From Elymus sibiricus (Eukaryota; Streptophyta; Magnoliopsida; Poales; Poaceae): DNA of 64,000 nucleotides. Position 1 is the first letter of the stretch. The number at the start of each line of letters is the position of its first letter. The stretch covers positions 66,853,086 to 66,917,085 of the forward strand of contig CM077668.1 in NCBI GenBank assembly GCA_039707655.1, read 5' to 3'. Of the stretch, positions 36,246 to 48,072 are shown piece after piece. The notes below the pieces were generated by a model. That model had not been told where the DNA came from. It worked only from the letters and a program-made list of their open reading frames with translations, and made no database searches. A program made the translations under genes and the position numbers.

Positions 36246-36907
36246 TCATGTTCTCTGCGTACCGATTAACATGTTCTTTGCTTCTTCCACTGCTTTTCGT
36301 AGTGTTGTATATGGAAGGTGCACAACTACTAATGTTCACTTTGGTAGCGTTGCAGGTCCTGCGGACATTATATGCGAAGGAGTGCATTTCTCTCTCTCGT
36401 GAGCTGAAGGATGAAACTGAAGATGTAGAAGAGTGACTAGCTACCTATGTGGTCGCCTATGAGTGTTTTGCTTGGCTGCTATATATTTGAAGTGAGTGGC
36501 GGTCTCTTTCACAAGGTGTTTTTTATCAAATGGAAGGAATGTTGTTGTTTCAGTGTTGCAGAACTGACATTGTTTCTTTTTTCCTTTGTTTTTTGGTTGA
36601 GATCCTGACATTCTTTCATTAAGTAATGCAACAGTGGAACAAGACACAACTTTTACATTCCAAAAGCTCTATTTCGCATGGAGCACATGTTAGAGTAACA
36701 CTAGCAGAGTCGTCAAAATGGTAGCCTCTAGAACGCATGGAGCACATTTTTTCTAAGACCATCGAGGGAAGAGGCTATCTGCAAAGTCAGATTCGCCAAA
36801 CCGTATAGACTTCATAAGTTTTTTTGCCATTTCATTTCTTTGCATGTTTAAAAAAAATAGTTCTAATTTGAGGAATTCAAACACTAGATAAAGAACACAC
36901 ACAACAC
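36246..36907. other. Anonymous; one exon-like block
   Basis: After GCGTTGCAG near 36355 a forward frame reads LRTLYAKECISLSRELKDET and stops at 36436, like a last exon, but no upstream exon could be linked. The rest shows nothing recognisable. Confidence 0.3.
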
Positions 36908-37156
36908 TCAAACCCTGGCGGATGTCCTGGATAATCCTGGGAGTGGCGAGCTCTGGATGCCACTTGTCCGTCTCTTCATGGGAGGACCAGTGGCGACGAC
37001 GCTCATCCTCTCGAGCATGCTGGACGTCCTCATCATGGACAAAGACTCGAACGCTATGGCAAACTGATGCTGCTTGTCAGTCACGTCAACAGAATCTGAC
37101 TCCACCCAACGGGGCGGGTGGGGGAGAGGGTGAGGGCGACTCGGGGAGGATGCCAT
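36908..37156 (-). CDS. Short unrecognised reverse-strand ORF
   Basis: An 82-codon frame begins MASSPSRPHPLPHPPRWVES at 37156 and includes DKQHQFAIAFESLSMMRTSS. A TATA box on the same strand lies 220 bp upstream (37376-37383), and the GC rise fits a grass gene start. It may be the first exon of a larger gene or a transposon-derived ORF. I do not recognise a family, and opposite-strand frames of similar length overlap it. Confidence 0.3.
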   Translation of the reverse strand: MASSPSRPHPLPHPPRWVESDSVDVTDKQHQFAIAFESLSMMRTSSMLERMSVVATGPPMKRRTSGIQSSPLPGLSRTSARV

Positions 37157-37375
37157 GTCGGCCTGCGCCGCCTACGACAGCGCAATCTCCTCGGCGCGGA
37201 GGTTCAGCCAGTACACTATGGTGCGGTGCGGCGACATGCATGGTCGGAAGCGAGGATGGGAGGCGGTGGCTGTGGATCTACGTGTTGGAGGTAGAGAAGG
37301 GCTAGCTACTGCGACGCTTGATCTAGGGCCAGGAAACGGGGAGAGGAGGATGGGTGTGGATGGGTCACCGCTGGG

Positions 37376-37383
37376 CTTTTATA
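37376..37383 (-). promoter_or_regulatory. Reverse-strand TATA box
   Basis: TATAAAAG on the reverse strand followed by a CCCAGCGG leader; suits a promoter for the ORF at 36908-37156. Confidence 0.5.
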
Positions 37384-38874
37384 CTCGGGGACGACAAGCG
37401 GCGAAAAATGAGGGCACGTGGCGGGAATTCAAGGGCATGAGGTGGGAAGCGGTAGCAGGGGCAGGACACGTGACATACACCACAAATGGTTGGGCTGTGC
37501 GTGGGTTTTGGTTCCTAAGAGCCAGGTACTGTTAGCTGCGCCAGAGAGGAAAACAAAGGACTAGGAAGGAAGAAGTTGAAACTTAATGGTGCCATGTGAC
37601 GCCCCCGACTTAATCGTGCACTAATCATATATGCAAATGCACACGATCAAGCCTAAGGACTCACGGGAAGATATCACAACAGAACTCTAAACACAAATAA
37701 AAGTCATACAAGCTTTATATTACAAGCCAGGAGCCTCGAGGGCTCGAATACATAAGCTCGAATCATACAAGCATCAGCGGAAGCATTAGTATCTGAGTAC
37801 AGACATAAAGGTTAAACAAGTCTGCCTTAAGAAGGCTGAGCAATCGGGTATGGGGAAAAAGGGAAGCAAAGTAACCATGAGTACTCATCCAAAGTACCCG
37901 TAAGACTTACATCAGAATTATTCTATTTATGCATTGGTTTCAAGTGAAGGGGGCTGTATCTGTGGACTAGACTGCAGAAATGCCAGAATAGGGGGAGAGG
38001 CCTAGCCTATCGAAGACTAGCAACTTGTAGCATTAGAAGAGTGTAGATTAGTACATAGTAAAGTAATAAGCAAGTAGTAACAACGCCCAAAGTTCCTTCC
38101 TCGACCCCTGCAAGAAAGCGATCCCGGAGCTAACATATTATTAAACATCACAAGTATCTAGTTCTAGTTGTAGTAGATCGGGATACTCTTTGAGCGTCCG
38201 TTACCGTGGACATGGCTATTCGAATAGATATACTTCCCTGCAGGGGTGCACCAACTTACCCAACACGCTCGATTAACTCAGGCCGGACACACTTTTATCG
38301 GGTCATGCCCGGCCTCAGCTGATCGACACACCGTAGTCCTACCTAGGCTCAACAGAGAGGCCAGCACGCCGGTCTAACTCCTAAATGTGAAGGGGTCATG
38401 GGCCAATCATCCTTTGCAATCCTGCGCATTGCGAACGCGGCCGGGAGCAGACCTAGCCCCCTTAATACAAGCGCAGGCTTTCCCAGTCCAACCCGGCGCG
38501 CGCCACTCAATTGCTGACGTCTGAGAGCTTTCGGAAGAATCGTACGACACCGAGTGCCCATACTTATTCCCGCATTGTGGTTAGTGTGAAAAGGCCAGAG
38601 GCCTACTCAGATCACATATCCTAACCCATTAGTGTGTTGGGAGCTCGCGGTGACAATCAGTGATCCACGATCTGTGGTCCCGTCGCCCCGTCTCGCGGAC
38701 TTACGGCAAGGGCCAAGACTGCCCAGCCGTGCTGCGTAATTATCTCGCGGGTACCCTCACGGTCAATCCGACTCCACATTTCTCGCGGGTACCCCTCGGG
38801 GTCGACCCGCCTTCAACAAAGGTCTAAGGTAAAAGTCATGGTAACCGTGTGTTCATCACATCAAGGGGGAATCT

Positions 38875-39078
38875 GAGGAATCACCCTCGTTGGAATCCTA
38901 CTCGATGTAATCCGTCAAGGAGAACCAGGAGGGATCACCCTCGATGGTCCACACTTGAGGGGTTGCACGACAGAGTCATCATCGGGAAGGGGAGTGCGAG
39001 GAATCACCCTCTGCAATCACCACCGATGTGCTATACTACAGAGATATCATCAGGAGTGCAGTACGAGGTATCACCCTC
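38875..39078 (-). repeat. Four spaced near-palindromes in gypsy LTR
   Basis: GAGG(A/G/T)ATCACCCTC occurs at 38875-38888, 38929-38942, 38998-39011 and 39065-39078, spaced 54-69 bp. The solo LTR has the same set reversed near 45778, 45847, 45914 and 45966. Confidence 0.85.
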
Positions 39079-39392
39079 GGCACTCGATAGTAGCCCTGCA
39101 GAGTCGTACAACTAAGGGGTGTGTGCGGTGATGTGTCAGTCTCTGCACATCGATCACAATGATCGAGGCACTGGTAACAAAGCTGGGCAACAGGGACAAG
39201 GGTGAGGGGTCACCGATGGATCACTAACCAACCTATACTAAGCATTTAGGATAGCAGATAAGGTATCAACGGCATTTACAAAAACAGGCTATGCATCAGA
39301 ATAGGAGCAATCAATTACAGTAGCAAATTTTAATGCAAGCATGGGAGAGAAGGAATAGGCAATATTGGAATGATCAAGGAGAGTTTGCTTGC

Positions 39393-39464
39393 CTGGAAGC
39401 TCTGCTGAAAAGGTCTGGTCGTCAGGGGCGTAGTCGTACTCGGCAGCAGCGTCGGTCTCGGGGT
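39393..39464 (-). pseudogene. Middle exon of LTR-resident ORF (partner exon deleted)
   Basis: On the reverse strand, after CTCCGGTAG, a 72-nt block reads PETDAAAEYDYAPDDQTF then SAELP and ends at CCAG followed by a GC donor (GCAAGC). It is exactly as long as the block at 45395-45466 in the solo LTR and in the same phase, with amino acid changes but no frameshift. The next exon lies in the part deleted from this LTR, so this copy is broken. Confidence 0.5.
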
Positions 39465-41642
39465 CTACCGGAGAGAAGAGGGGGAAGAAACAATAAATAA
39501 AAGCAAACAATGCAACACAGATGCATGGCATGGCAGTATGTTGTGCTAGGGGTGACTTAATGCAGCACTACACGTTACAGACGGAGCGGGAAAATATCTA
39601 GGAATATTTTCCCGGCTTTGGGCATCTGTCAGACAGATGAACCGGAGGGGAAGGTTCCATGTTTGTAGTGTTGTGGGCATGTGATAGATACATGAAGGGC
39701 ATATTCGGGTTTGTCTCGTTTTTCTGATCAACTTTCATGTAGAAAACTTTTTCATCCGAGCTACGGTTTATTTTCTATGATTTTTCAAAGTTTTAATCAT
39801 TTTCTGAAATTGTTTTAATTAATAAATTCGACAGAAAAGGAAATATGACGTCAGCATGACGTCAGGGTGACGTCAGCAGTCAACTCCAGCTGGTCCAGGT
39901 CAAACCTGACCATTGGGACCCACATGTCATACACAATGAGCTAATTAGAGATTATTTAAACTAATTAAAGATTAATTAGAGGGTGGGCCCCATCTGTCAG
40001 TGGCTAATTAGTAATTAGATTAATTTTAAATGCAAATTAGTTTAATTAGCGGTGGAGCCCGCCTGTCAGTGACTCAGTTTAATTAATAGTTTTAATTAAC
40101 AGATTTATTATTTATAAAATCATTTAAATTAGCATGGGGTCCACATGTCAGTGACCCAGGCTGCCTAGTCAGCAGGGTTGACCAAGTCAACCCAGCCAAT
40201 GGGACCCACTGGGCCCACTGTCAGCGTCACAGGGGAGGCCACGTGGCGGCCAGGTCAGCCGGTGGCGCCGGAGTTGCGCCGGCGACCATCCCCGCGGCGG
40301 ATCCGCGCCGGAGTTGGCCGGAAAACCGCTACGGGCGGCCGTACGATGTGCGGGTGGGCTCGTTCGAAAGCTGGGACTCGCCCGCGTCGAACGGTGGTGC
40401 TGGAGTGGCCGGAGACGAACCACAGCCACGATGGTGAGCTCGCAAGCGGCAGCCGGAGTTCGGGCTCGAACGGGCACTCGGCTACGGCTCATTTTCGAGC
40501 GTTCTAAGCGGCTAGGCGGGATCTACGGCGCACCAGGAGCTCGCTAAGGCGGACGGACGAGGCCGTAGGTGCTCGGGAGCGCGGCGCTTGCAGCAACGGC
40601 GGCGAGCAGAGCACGGGTACGGTGGCAGCCAGCAGCAGCAGCTAGGAGAGCAGCGGGAGAGAGAGGAGAGGAGCGGCACTCACCGCGTGGCTCAAGAAAG
40701 GCCGGCGATGGCTTTGTAGCAGCAGACGGTGGTGGGATTCATCGGAGCAGAACGGTGGCCGGAGACGAGGAGGAGCTCGATGCCGAGGTTGTAGTGCGCC
40801 CCAGCTCCAGATGGTGGTCGAGGAAGAAGAGGCGGAGGCCGGCGGAGCTCCTGGACAGGCTCCGAGGACGCGGGGACGGCGGTGGCCGTGACGTTTATGG
40901 CGGCGAGGCCATGGCCGTGCTCGAGAGAGGTGGAGAGCGAGGGAGAGAGGAGAGGAGTGAGGCCAGAGGGGAGCCAGGGCTGCAGGGGGGCCTTAACCGT
41001 CCAGGGACGGGCGTGACGACGCGCTGTTGACCAGAAGAGGGGGGGCCAGAGCGTGCGAGCGCGCGCGTGCGCTGTGGTGGCGACAGCGAGGAGAGAGGGG
41101 GCGGGAGGTGGAAGGAGGCGCCGGCTGGGCTGGGCCTTGGCACTATGGACTAAGGCCCAGTGCCAGGGGCCCTTTTCTTTTTCCCTTTTTCCTTTTTCTG
41201 TTTCTTTTTAAAATAGACAGCAATTGCATTTGTTTGAGCCACCAAACATTTTGCAAAAAAGGTGGGTCTTGGCCATTTAAATACAAGGCAATATATGGCA
41301 CTGTCATAAAAAGTTTGGGGGCCCAAAGATTTCATTTGGATTTTGTATTGCATTTAAAAGAGTCAAAATGGTGTTGTTGGCCCTGTTTTCTTGATGTTAG
41401 AGTCATCTAGGGAGTTTTGGTGATGTTGTTTTCCTGAACATAAATAGTTATGGAATATTTCCAAAATTATGAACTATTTAGTTTCCAAATTTGAACAACT
41501 TTTATTTTCACCTCAGATTTGAATTTCAATTAGAGTTGGAATTTGAAATGAGATATGATTCCAATGTGATCAAGCCTTGCAAATCAAAATGACTTAGCAT
41601 AATCATGAGGATCACTGTAGCTCATTACATAGGGGTGTTACA

Positions 41643-41661
41643 ATTCTCCTCCTCTAAAAGA
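41643..41661 (-). promoter_or_regulatory. Polypurine tract of the gypsy element
   Basis: TTTTAGAGGAGGAGAAT on the reverse strand lies directly before the 3' LTR, where the plus-strand primer of reverse transcription sits. Confidence 0.75.
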
Positions 41662-41679
41662 AATTCTCGTCCCAAGAAT

Positions 41680-43316
41680 TCAGGAGGTAGAAGGAAGAAG
41701 ATCGGGGTATTCTTCACGAAGACGATCCTCACGTTCCCAAGTGGCTTCATCTTCAGTATGATTCGACCACTGCACTTTGAGAAACATGATTGCCTTCTGA
41801 CGGGTCCGACGTTCAGCTTGATCCAGGATGCGGATCGGATGCTCTTTATAAGAGAGATCATCTTGCAATTCGAGCATCTCATGATCCACTGCACGGTGCG
41901 GATCCTTGAAGCAACGGCGAAGTTGCGACACATGGAAGACATCGTGAAGGTGAGAGAACTGCAACGGCAATTCCAATTTATATGCCACCTGACCACGTCT
42001 GGCGAGAATGCGGAAGGGACCGATGTAGCGAGGAGATAACTTGCCCTTGATCCCAAACCGATGAGTGCCCTTCATAGGAGTGACACGCAGATAAGCTTGC
42101 TCACCAGGTTGATAGATCGATCCCCAGTGTTTACGATCATAGTTGCTCTTCTGGCGAGACTGGGCCGCCTTGATATTTTCCCGGACAATGCGGACTTGCT
42201 CTTCAGCGTGTTGGATAATATCCGGACCAATGAGCGGTCGTTCCCTGTTTCTGACCAATTCAGAGGGGTTCGGCACTTACGTCCATATAGTACCTCGAAG
42301 GGTGTCATCTTCAAACTAGCTTGATAGCTGTTATTGTATGAGAATTCAGCATACGGGAGAGATTCTTCCCACTTCTTGCCAAAGAAGATGACACAAGCAT
42401 GTAGCATATCTTCAAGCACTTGATTAACTCGTTCAACTTGGTCTTGTGACTGGGGGTGATAAGCAGAGCTCCAAGTTATATGAGTTCTCATAGCTTCTTG
42501 GAAACTTGCCCAGAACTTTGAGGTGAAGAGGCTGCCACGGACTGAACTGATCTCCTTGGGAATACCGTGGAGTGATACAATTCTGAAGATATACAAATCT
42601 GCTAACTGACTAGCAGTGATCGTCTCCCTGACTGGCAGAAAGTGTGCAACTTTGGAGAGTTGATCGATGACGACAAGAATAGCATCATGTCCCTTTTGTG
42701 ACCTGGGAAGACCAGTGATAAGATCCATTTGAACCTTGTCCCATTTCCATTCAGGGATACGGAGCGGTTGCAGAATTCCAGCAGGCTTCTGATGTTCTGC
42801 TTTGACACGACGGCAAACGTCACATTCAGCAACATATTGAGCAATGTCTTGCTTCATTTTAGACCACCAGTACCTTTGACGGAGGTCGCGATACATCTTG
42901 GTACTACCCGGATGAATAGACAGTGGTGTATCTGTGCCTCCTTCATAACTTTGTCTGTCATAAGCTCGAACCGAGGTACTACAATGCGATCTCTGAAGTA
43001 CAAGGTTCCATCTTTAGCAAGCGAGAAATCTCTGGCTTTTTCAAAGACAAGATCCCTCTTCATCTGATCAACTTCAGCATCTTTTGCTTGCACAGACTTA
43101 ACAACTTTCACAAGATTTGGTTGCAGAACTAGGGTATTAAGAGAACCCTGAGGAACAGATTGAAGGTTCAACTTGCGAAGTTCTTCATGAAGGCGGAGTT
43201 GAGCTCGCTGAACCATGAGATTGTTGCAATAAGACTTGCGACTCAAAGCATCAGCCATTACATTAGCCTTACCAGGGGTATATGAAATACCGCAGTCATA
43301 GTCCGTGATTGCTTCC
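41680..43316 (-). pseudogene. Gypsy pol end: RNase H tail, integrase, chromodomain-like end
   Basis: The first reverse-strand frame (43316-42854) has ITDYDCGISYTPGKANVMAD and ALSRKSY, the end of RNase H and linker. After a one-base loss near 42900 the integrase follows: MYRDLRQRYWWSKMK, the CDVCRRVK zinc half, core Asp in QMDLITGLPRS, and VERVNQVLEDM with the core Glu. At about 42548-42530, where the second catalytic Asp is expected (SDRGS), the reading is SVRGS. After another frameshift near 42250 the last frame (42276-41680) holds RYIGPFRIL, HVSQLRRCF and a chromodomain-like LKVQWSNHTEDEATWE, ending DLLPSTS. Inactive as it stands. Confidence 0.92.
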
Positions 43317-46300
43317 TGTAACACCCCTATGTAATGAGCTACAGTGATCCATCATATTAATGCCAAGTCATCTGAGATTTGCAATGATAATCATGTTGGA
43401 TTAATATCTCATTTCAAATTCTGCCATTGAATTCAAATTCAAATAACAAGTAAATTTTGAAGTTGCTCAAAAGTTGCTGGAAAAATGTTCATCATTTAGC
43501 AAATAATCCAAAACAAATTGTTGTTCAGGAAAACAACATCACCAAGTTGCTAAGATGAGCATTAGCATTTATAACAGTGCCATACCAGCAATTTAAATTG
43601 CAAATTCATTTATGAAAAATACAAATGAATTCCCCTGGGCTCCAAAATAATTGTGGCAGTGCCTAAAAATGCAAAGTATTTAATGGGCCAAGTCACACAT
43701 TTTTCTAAAATGATTTGGTTGCCCAAATATTTATTTTCCCCTATCTGTTTATTAAATAAAATAGAAAAGACAGAAAAGGGAAAAATCAGAAACTTACCTG
43801 GTGCTGGGCCAGCCGGCCCAGCCCACTTGGGCCTCCCCTACCTGCTCCCGCGCCGTGTCGCCGTCCCCGCATACGGCGCGTGTTGCGCCGACCACCGCTC
43901 GCCACGGCGACGAGCAGGTGGAGTTGGGGGATAAGGACGCTCCCGTCCATCTCCCCTGGCCACCCTCGCCATTCCTCTCTCCTCCTCCCTCACTCGCTCG
44001 GCTCCCTCCTTCCCTCTCTGTCCCGACGACGTCGCCGCCGTGCCCGACGTCGATCCACGGCCACCGTCGCCCCTGCGACCAGCTATGCTGCTCGGAAGCT
44101 CCGCCAGCCTCTTCCTCTTCTCCTGGAGCTCTCAGGCGGGGCCGGGGAGCCTTGCTGCCGCCGTCCGCCATCGTCTGCATCTCCGGCCACCGCGGCGAAC
44201 ACCGGCGACCGCGACCTCCCCTGCAGCTACAAAACCATCACGGGCTTTTCTTAGCCGCTTGGTGAGCTCCTCCCTCCCTCCGTACTTCTCCTCGCGCCGC
44301 GTGCTTCGCCCTAGCTAGCTCGCCGCCTCGCCGTGCTCTGTCCGCCGCAGCACCTCGCCGTCCGGCCACTTTCGGTCATCCCCGAGGCCGCGCGTTAGCT
44401 CCGTTCGATGCGCGCTGCTCCACTCATTCGAACGAGCCCGAAAACGCGCGCAAATACTCACCGCAGCCGCTCGCCCGTGACACACCCGAGAGCTCTGCCG
44501 CCACACGTCGTCGCCGGTGTCACTCCGGCCACCCCCGAGTCCAACCGGTCACACCACTCGACGCGCACTGCACTGGCCGTTCGGATGCAGCAAACGGCGC
44601 GTGATTTGGTGCCGTGTAGTGAAAACCCGAGCTCACCAGAGTTCTCGGCCGCGTCCGGCACTCGCCGGAGCTCTCTCCGGCGCTGGCGCTGAGCTGGCTG
44701 CCCACGTGGCGCCTCTGGGTCACTGGCCGCTGGGTCCCGCAGGGCCCAGTTGACCTGGTCAACGCGCGCGCACTGTTCACCTATGTCACTGACGTGTGGG
44801 GCCCCCTCTGTTAACTGCCTAATTAAATCATTTTTAATTAAAACTTAGTTTAATTAGTTAATTAGTCACTGACATAGGGCCCCACCTAGCTAATTACTCT
44901 GTTAATTAGTTAGTTAGCCCACTGTCTATGACAGGTGGGTCCCGCAGGTCAGGTTTGACCTGGACCAGCCGGTTTGACTCGCTGACGTCACAGTGACATT
45001 ATGCTGACGTAGTTTAGTATTTTCTGTTATTTTCTAATTGATTTAAATTTCAGAAAACTGTTTAAAACTTCGGAAAATCGTAGAAAATAAACCGTAGTTC
45101 GGATCGAAAAACTTTCTACATGAAAGTTGCTCAGAAAAATCCCACGAATCCGATCGTGCCGTCTGTTTTCTTATCGGGACCCTCTACGTAGGTGAACCCG
45201 CAACTTTTTGCCTATTTCCGGTAGATGAATAGTGCATGCATACTTGCTAATAATTCCAACTTAAATCCTAAAATAACTAAAATGGTTTAGAGATACATTT
45301 AGGCAACCCTGCACTGCATTTTAGCATGTCATGCTCTGTGTTGCATTTGTCTGCCTTTATTTATTGTTTCTTCCCCCCTCTTCTATTCCGATAGCCCCCG
45401 AGACCGACGCAGCTCAGGAGACCGACGACACCACTGACGATACCTCTTTTGCCGCAGAGCTTCCAGGCAAGCAACCCCCCTTGACGCATGCCTATATCAC
45501 CTAATTCTTTCTCCCTCTTGCTTGCATTAGAATTTGCTACTGTTGTTGTTTTATCCTATTCTGATGCATAGCCTGTTTCTTGTAACTGCTATTGATACCT
45601 GCCTGATATCCAAAATGCTTAGTATAGGTTGATGGTAAACCATCTGTGGCCCCTCTTCCTTGCCTTAGTTGCCCCGCTGTAGTACCTGTGTCCCGATCGA
45701 TGTGATCGTCGGGCTGAGACCAGCATATCACCGCACACCCCTAGTTGCTCGACGCTGCAGAGCTAACATCGAGTGCCGAGGGTGATACCTCTTATCTCAC
45801 TCCCGATGAGGCCTCTGTAGTACAACTATTCGGTTGTGGGTTACCGAGGGTGATTCCTCTTCCCCACCTCCGATAAAGCTTTGTTGGTAACCCCGCAAGT
45901 GTGAATACCATCGATGGTGATTCCTCCGGATTCACTTTGATGGGATCATCGAGTAGGCATCCAACGAGGGTGATTCCTCAGATTCCTGCTAGATATTATG
46001 GACACACGGTTACTTGCACTTTATTACTGCTGTTACTGGATAAAGACGGGTCGGCCCCGAGGGGTACCCGCGAGAGATATGTTGTCAGGTTGACCATGAG
46101 GGTACCCGAGAGTTGATTACGAGGCACGGCCGGGCATTCCTAGCCCTTGCTGTAAGTCCTCGAGACGGGGCGACGGGGTCACAGGATCGTGAGTCTCTGC
46201 TCGTTACCGCGCGCTCCAAATGCACTAATGGGTTAGGATATGTGATCTGAGTAGGCCTCTGGCCTTATCGCGCTAACCAGCACGTGGGAATAATATGGGT

Positions 46301-47431
46301 ACTCGGCGTCGTGGTATCAGCCGAAGTTCTTCAGATGTCAGCGATTGAGCGGCGCGCGCCGGGTTGGTCTGGTAAAGCCTACGCTTGTATTAAGGGGGCT
46401 AGGACTGCTCACCGGCCGCGTTCGCAACGCGCAGGAGTGCAAAGGGCGATGGGCCCAAGACCCCTGAGTGCTTAGGATGTAGACCGGCGTGCTGGCCTCT
46501 CTGTTGAGCCTAGGTAGGGCTATGACGTGTCGATCAGCCGAGGCCGGGCATGGACCAAGCAAGTGTGTCCGGCCAGAGTTAATCGAGCGTGTTGGGTAAG
46601 TTGGTGCACCCCTGCAGGGAAGTATATCTATTCGAATAGCCGTGTCCATGGTAACAGGACGCTCGGAGAATATCCCGATCTTCTACAACAAGAAATGGGT
46701 TGAATATTTTGGCTCCGGGATTGCTTTCTCGCAGGGAGTCGAGGAAGGATCTCTGGGCGATGTTGATACTTGTTGCTACTACTATACTTATGAACTAATC
46801 GGCACTCTTCTAATGCTGCAAGATCCTGAAGATGCTAGTCTTCGATAGGCTAGGCCTTTCTCTCTATTCTGGCATTTCTGCAGCCAAGTCCACATATACA
46901 GCCTTCCTTTGATAATGTTGCATATTGTAGAATAGATCTGATGTCAGTCTTGCTGAGTACTTTGGATAAGTACTCACGGTTGCTTTGCTTTCCTTTTTCC
47001 CCATACCCGATTGATGCGACCAGACGATGGAGCCCCGGAGCCAGCTGCCCCAGCAGTCGATGACGACTACTACCACTACTACCCCTCTGGATACTACTAC
47101 TATGAGGAGCCCTCCGACGACCAGGAGTAGTTAGGAGGCACCCAGGCAGGAGGCCTGCGCCTTTCAATCTGTGTTTTATTTTGCCCCGCCTTCTTAAAGG
47201 CCTATCTGTTTAACTTTGTGTCTGTACTCAGATACCTGATGCTTCCGCTGATGCTTGTATGACGTCAAGCTTATGTATTCGAGCCCTCGAGGCCCCTGGC
47301 TTGTAATATAAAGCTTGTATAATTTTTATTTATGTTTAGAGTTGTGTTGTGATATCTTCAAGTGAGTCCTTAGGCTTGATCGTGTACACTTGTGTGTATG
47401 ATTAGTACACGATTAAGTCGGGGGCGTCACA
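43317..47431 (+). mobile_element. Solo LTR of the same gypsy family, inverted inside pol
   Basis: Starts TGTAACACCCCTATGTAATG and ends GTCGGGGGCGTCACA (4115 bp). The flanks CTTCC (43312-43316) and CTTCC (47432-47436) are identical. It is the same family as the host element's own LTR but in opposite orientation, so it came from another copy and later lost its interior by LTR recombination. It holds a two-exon coding unit (45395-47130). Confidence 0.95.
45395..47130 (+). CDS. LTR-resident two-exon acidic ORF (predicted)
   Basis: After TTCCGATAG, exon A (45395-45466, 72 nt) reads PETDAAQETDDTTDDTSF then AAELP and ends CCAG before GCAAGC, a GC-type donor. Exon B (47024-47130) follows CGACCAG, reads DDGAPEPAAPAVDDDYYHYY and an acidic Tyr-rich tail ending SDDQE, then TAG. 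The junction is phase 1 (CCA G, then AC). The partial 5' LTR at 63555-63649 has exon B in the same frame with codon-sized indels and the same DDQE stop, and the 3' LTR has exon A. An upstream exon is expected but I could not place it. The protein has no domain I know; many Asp/Glu and Tyr residues suggest a binding or regulatory role at most. Confidence 0.5.
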
Positions 47432-47748
47432 CTTCCATCCATCTCTGTTGACGGAGATTCAGATCCGGCTGAGTGAACAGGTACTTTAGACTTTGATGGT
47501 CAGTGTAGATTTCGCAATGATTACCGAGAAGGTAATGTCGCCATAACTTTAGTGCATAGATAACTGCAGCAAGTTCGAGATCATGCACCGGGTAGTTTTC
47601 TTCATGAGGACGCAGTTGTCACGAGGCATAAGCAATCACCTTGCGCTCTTGCATTAGGACACAGTCTAATCCTTGACGAGAGGCGTCGCAATAAATGACG
47701 AATTCCTTGCGAGAATCCAGAGGAGCAAGCACTGGAGCAGAGGTCAGC
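47432..47748 (-). pseudogene. Gypsy RNase H segment between two solo LTRs
   Basis: The reverse-strand reading is typical gypsy RNase H: the CVLMQERKVIAYASRQLRPH region, then [20 protein letters not shown] and [11 protein letters not shown]. It connects with 43316 on one side and with 51751 on the other once the solo LTRs and one copy of each target duplication are removed. Confidence 0.88.
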
Positions 47749-48072
47749 TGTCAGGCCCATTTCTGGAGTAAATCACAGAAGAGCCTCAAGTCATACCAGC
47801 CCCAAGAACAACTGGTAGACTTCCTTGATATAGATATCCAGTACAAATAATATTACACAGGGTTGAGTCAGAGTGCTCAACAATTATTACAATGCTGGCC
47901 AATATACTACGGTGGTGGAATAATACAGTGGTGTGGTGGTAGACAACACGGATACAATAAAATAGAGTCAAGCGTCAGTGTGAGGCTTGACTATTTTATT
48001 GGTGTAGCGGAAATGCAGCGGATGATACATGTGGCAGACTCCAAGATCACAGGTTGACTGACTGGGACACCT

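Larger units (their letters stand above)
37595..41642 (-). repeat. 3' LTR of the large gypsy element
   Basis: On the reverse strand it starts TGTAACACCCCTATGTAATG at 41642 and ends GTCGGGGGCGTCACA at 37595 (4048 bp). It contains a conserved 72-nt exon-like block (39393-39464), a GC-rich part (40200-41140) and four spaced near-palindromes (38875-39078). About 165 bp present in the 5' LTR are missing at about 37838-37841, and these hold the last coding block. Confidence 0.93.

Noticed and set aside
36354..36436. Forward last exon after GCGTTGCAG
   Set aside because: Open and charged, but isolated; no upstream exon or homologue recognised.
40178..41143. Open frames in the GC-rich part of the gypsy 3' LTR
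   Set aside because: They are not kept in frame in the solo LTR copy, unlike the short exons I do report.
43801..44780. Open frames in the GC-rich part of the solo LTR
   Set aside because: Same reason: overlapping frames on both strands and no match in frame to the other LTR copy. An upstream exon of the LTR ORF may hide here but I could not place it.
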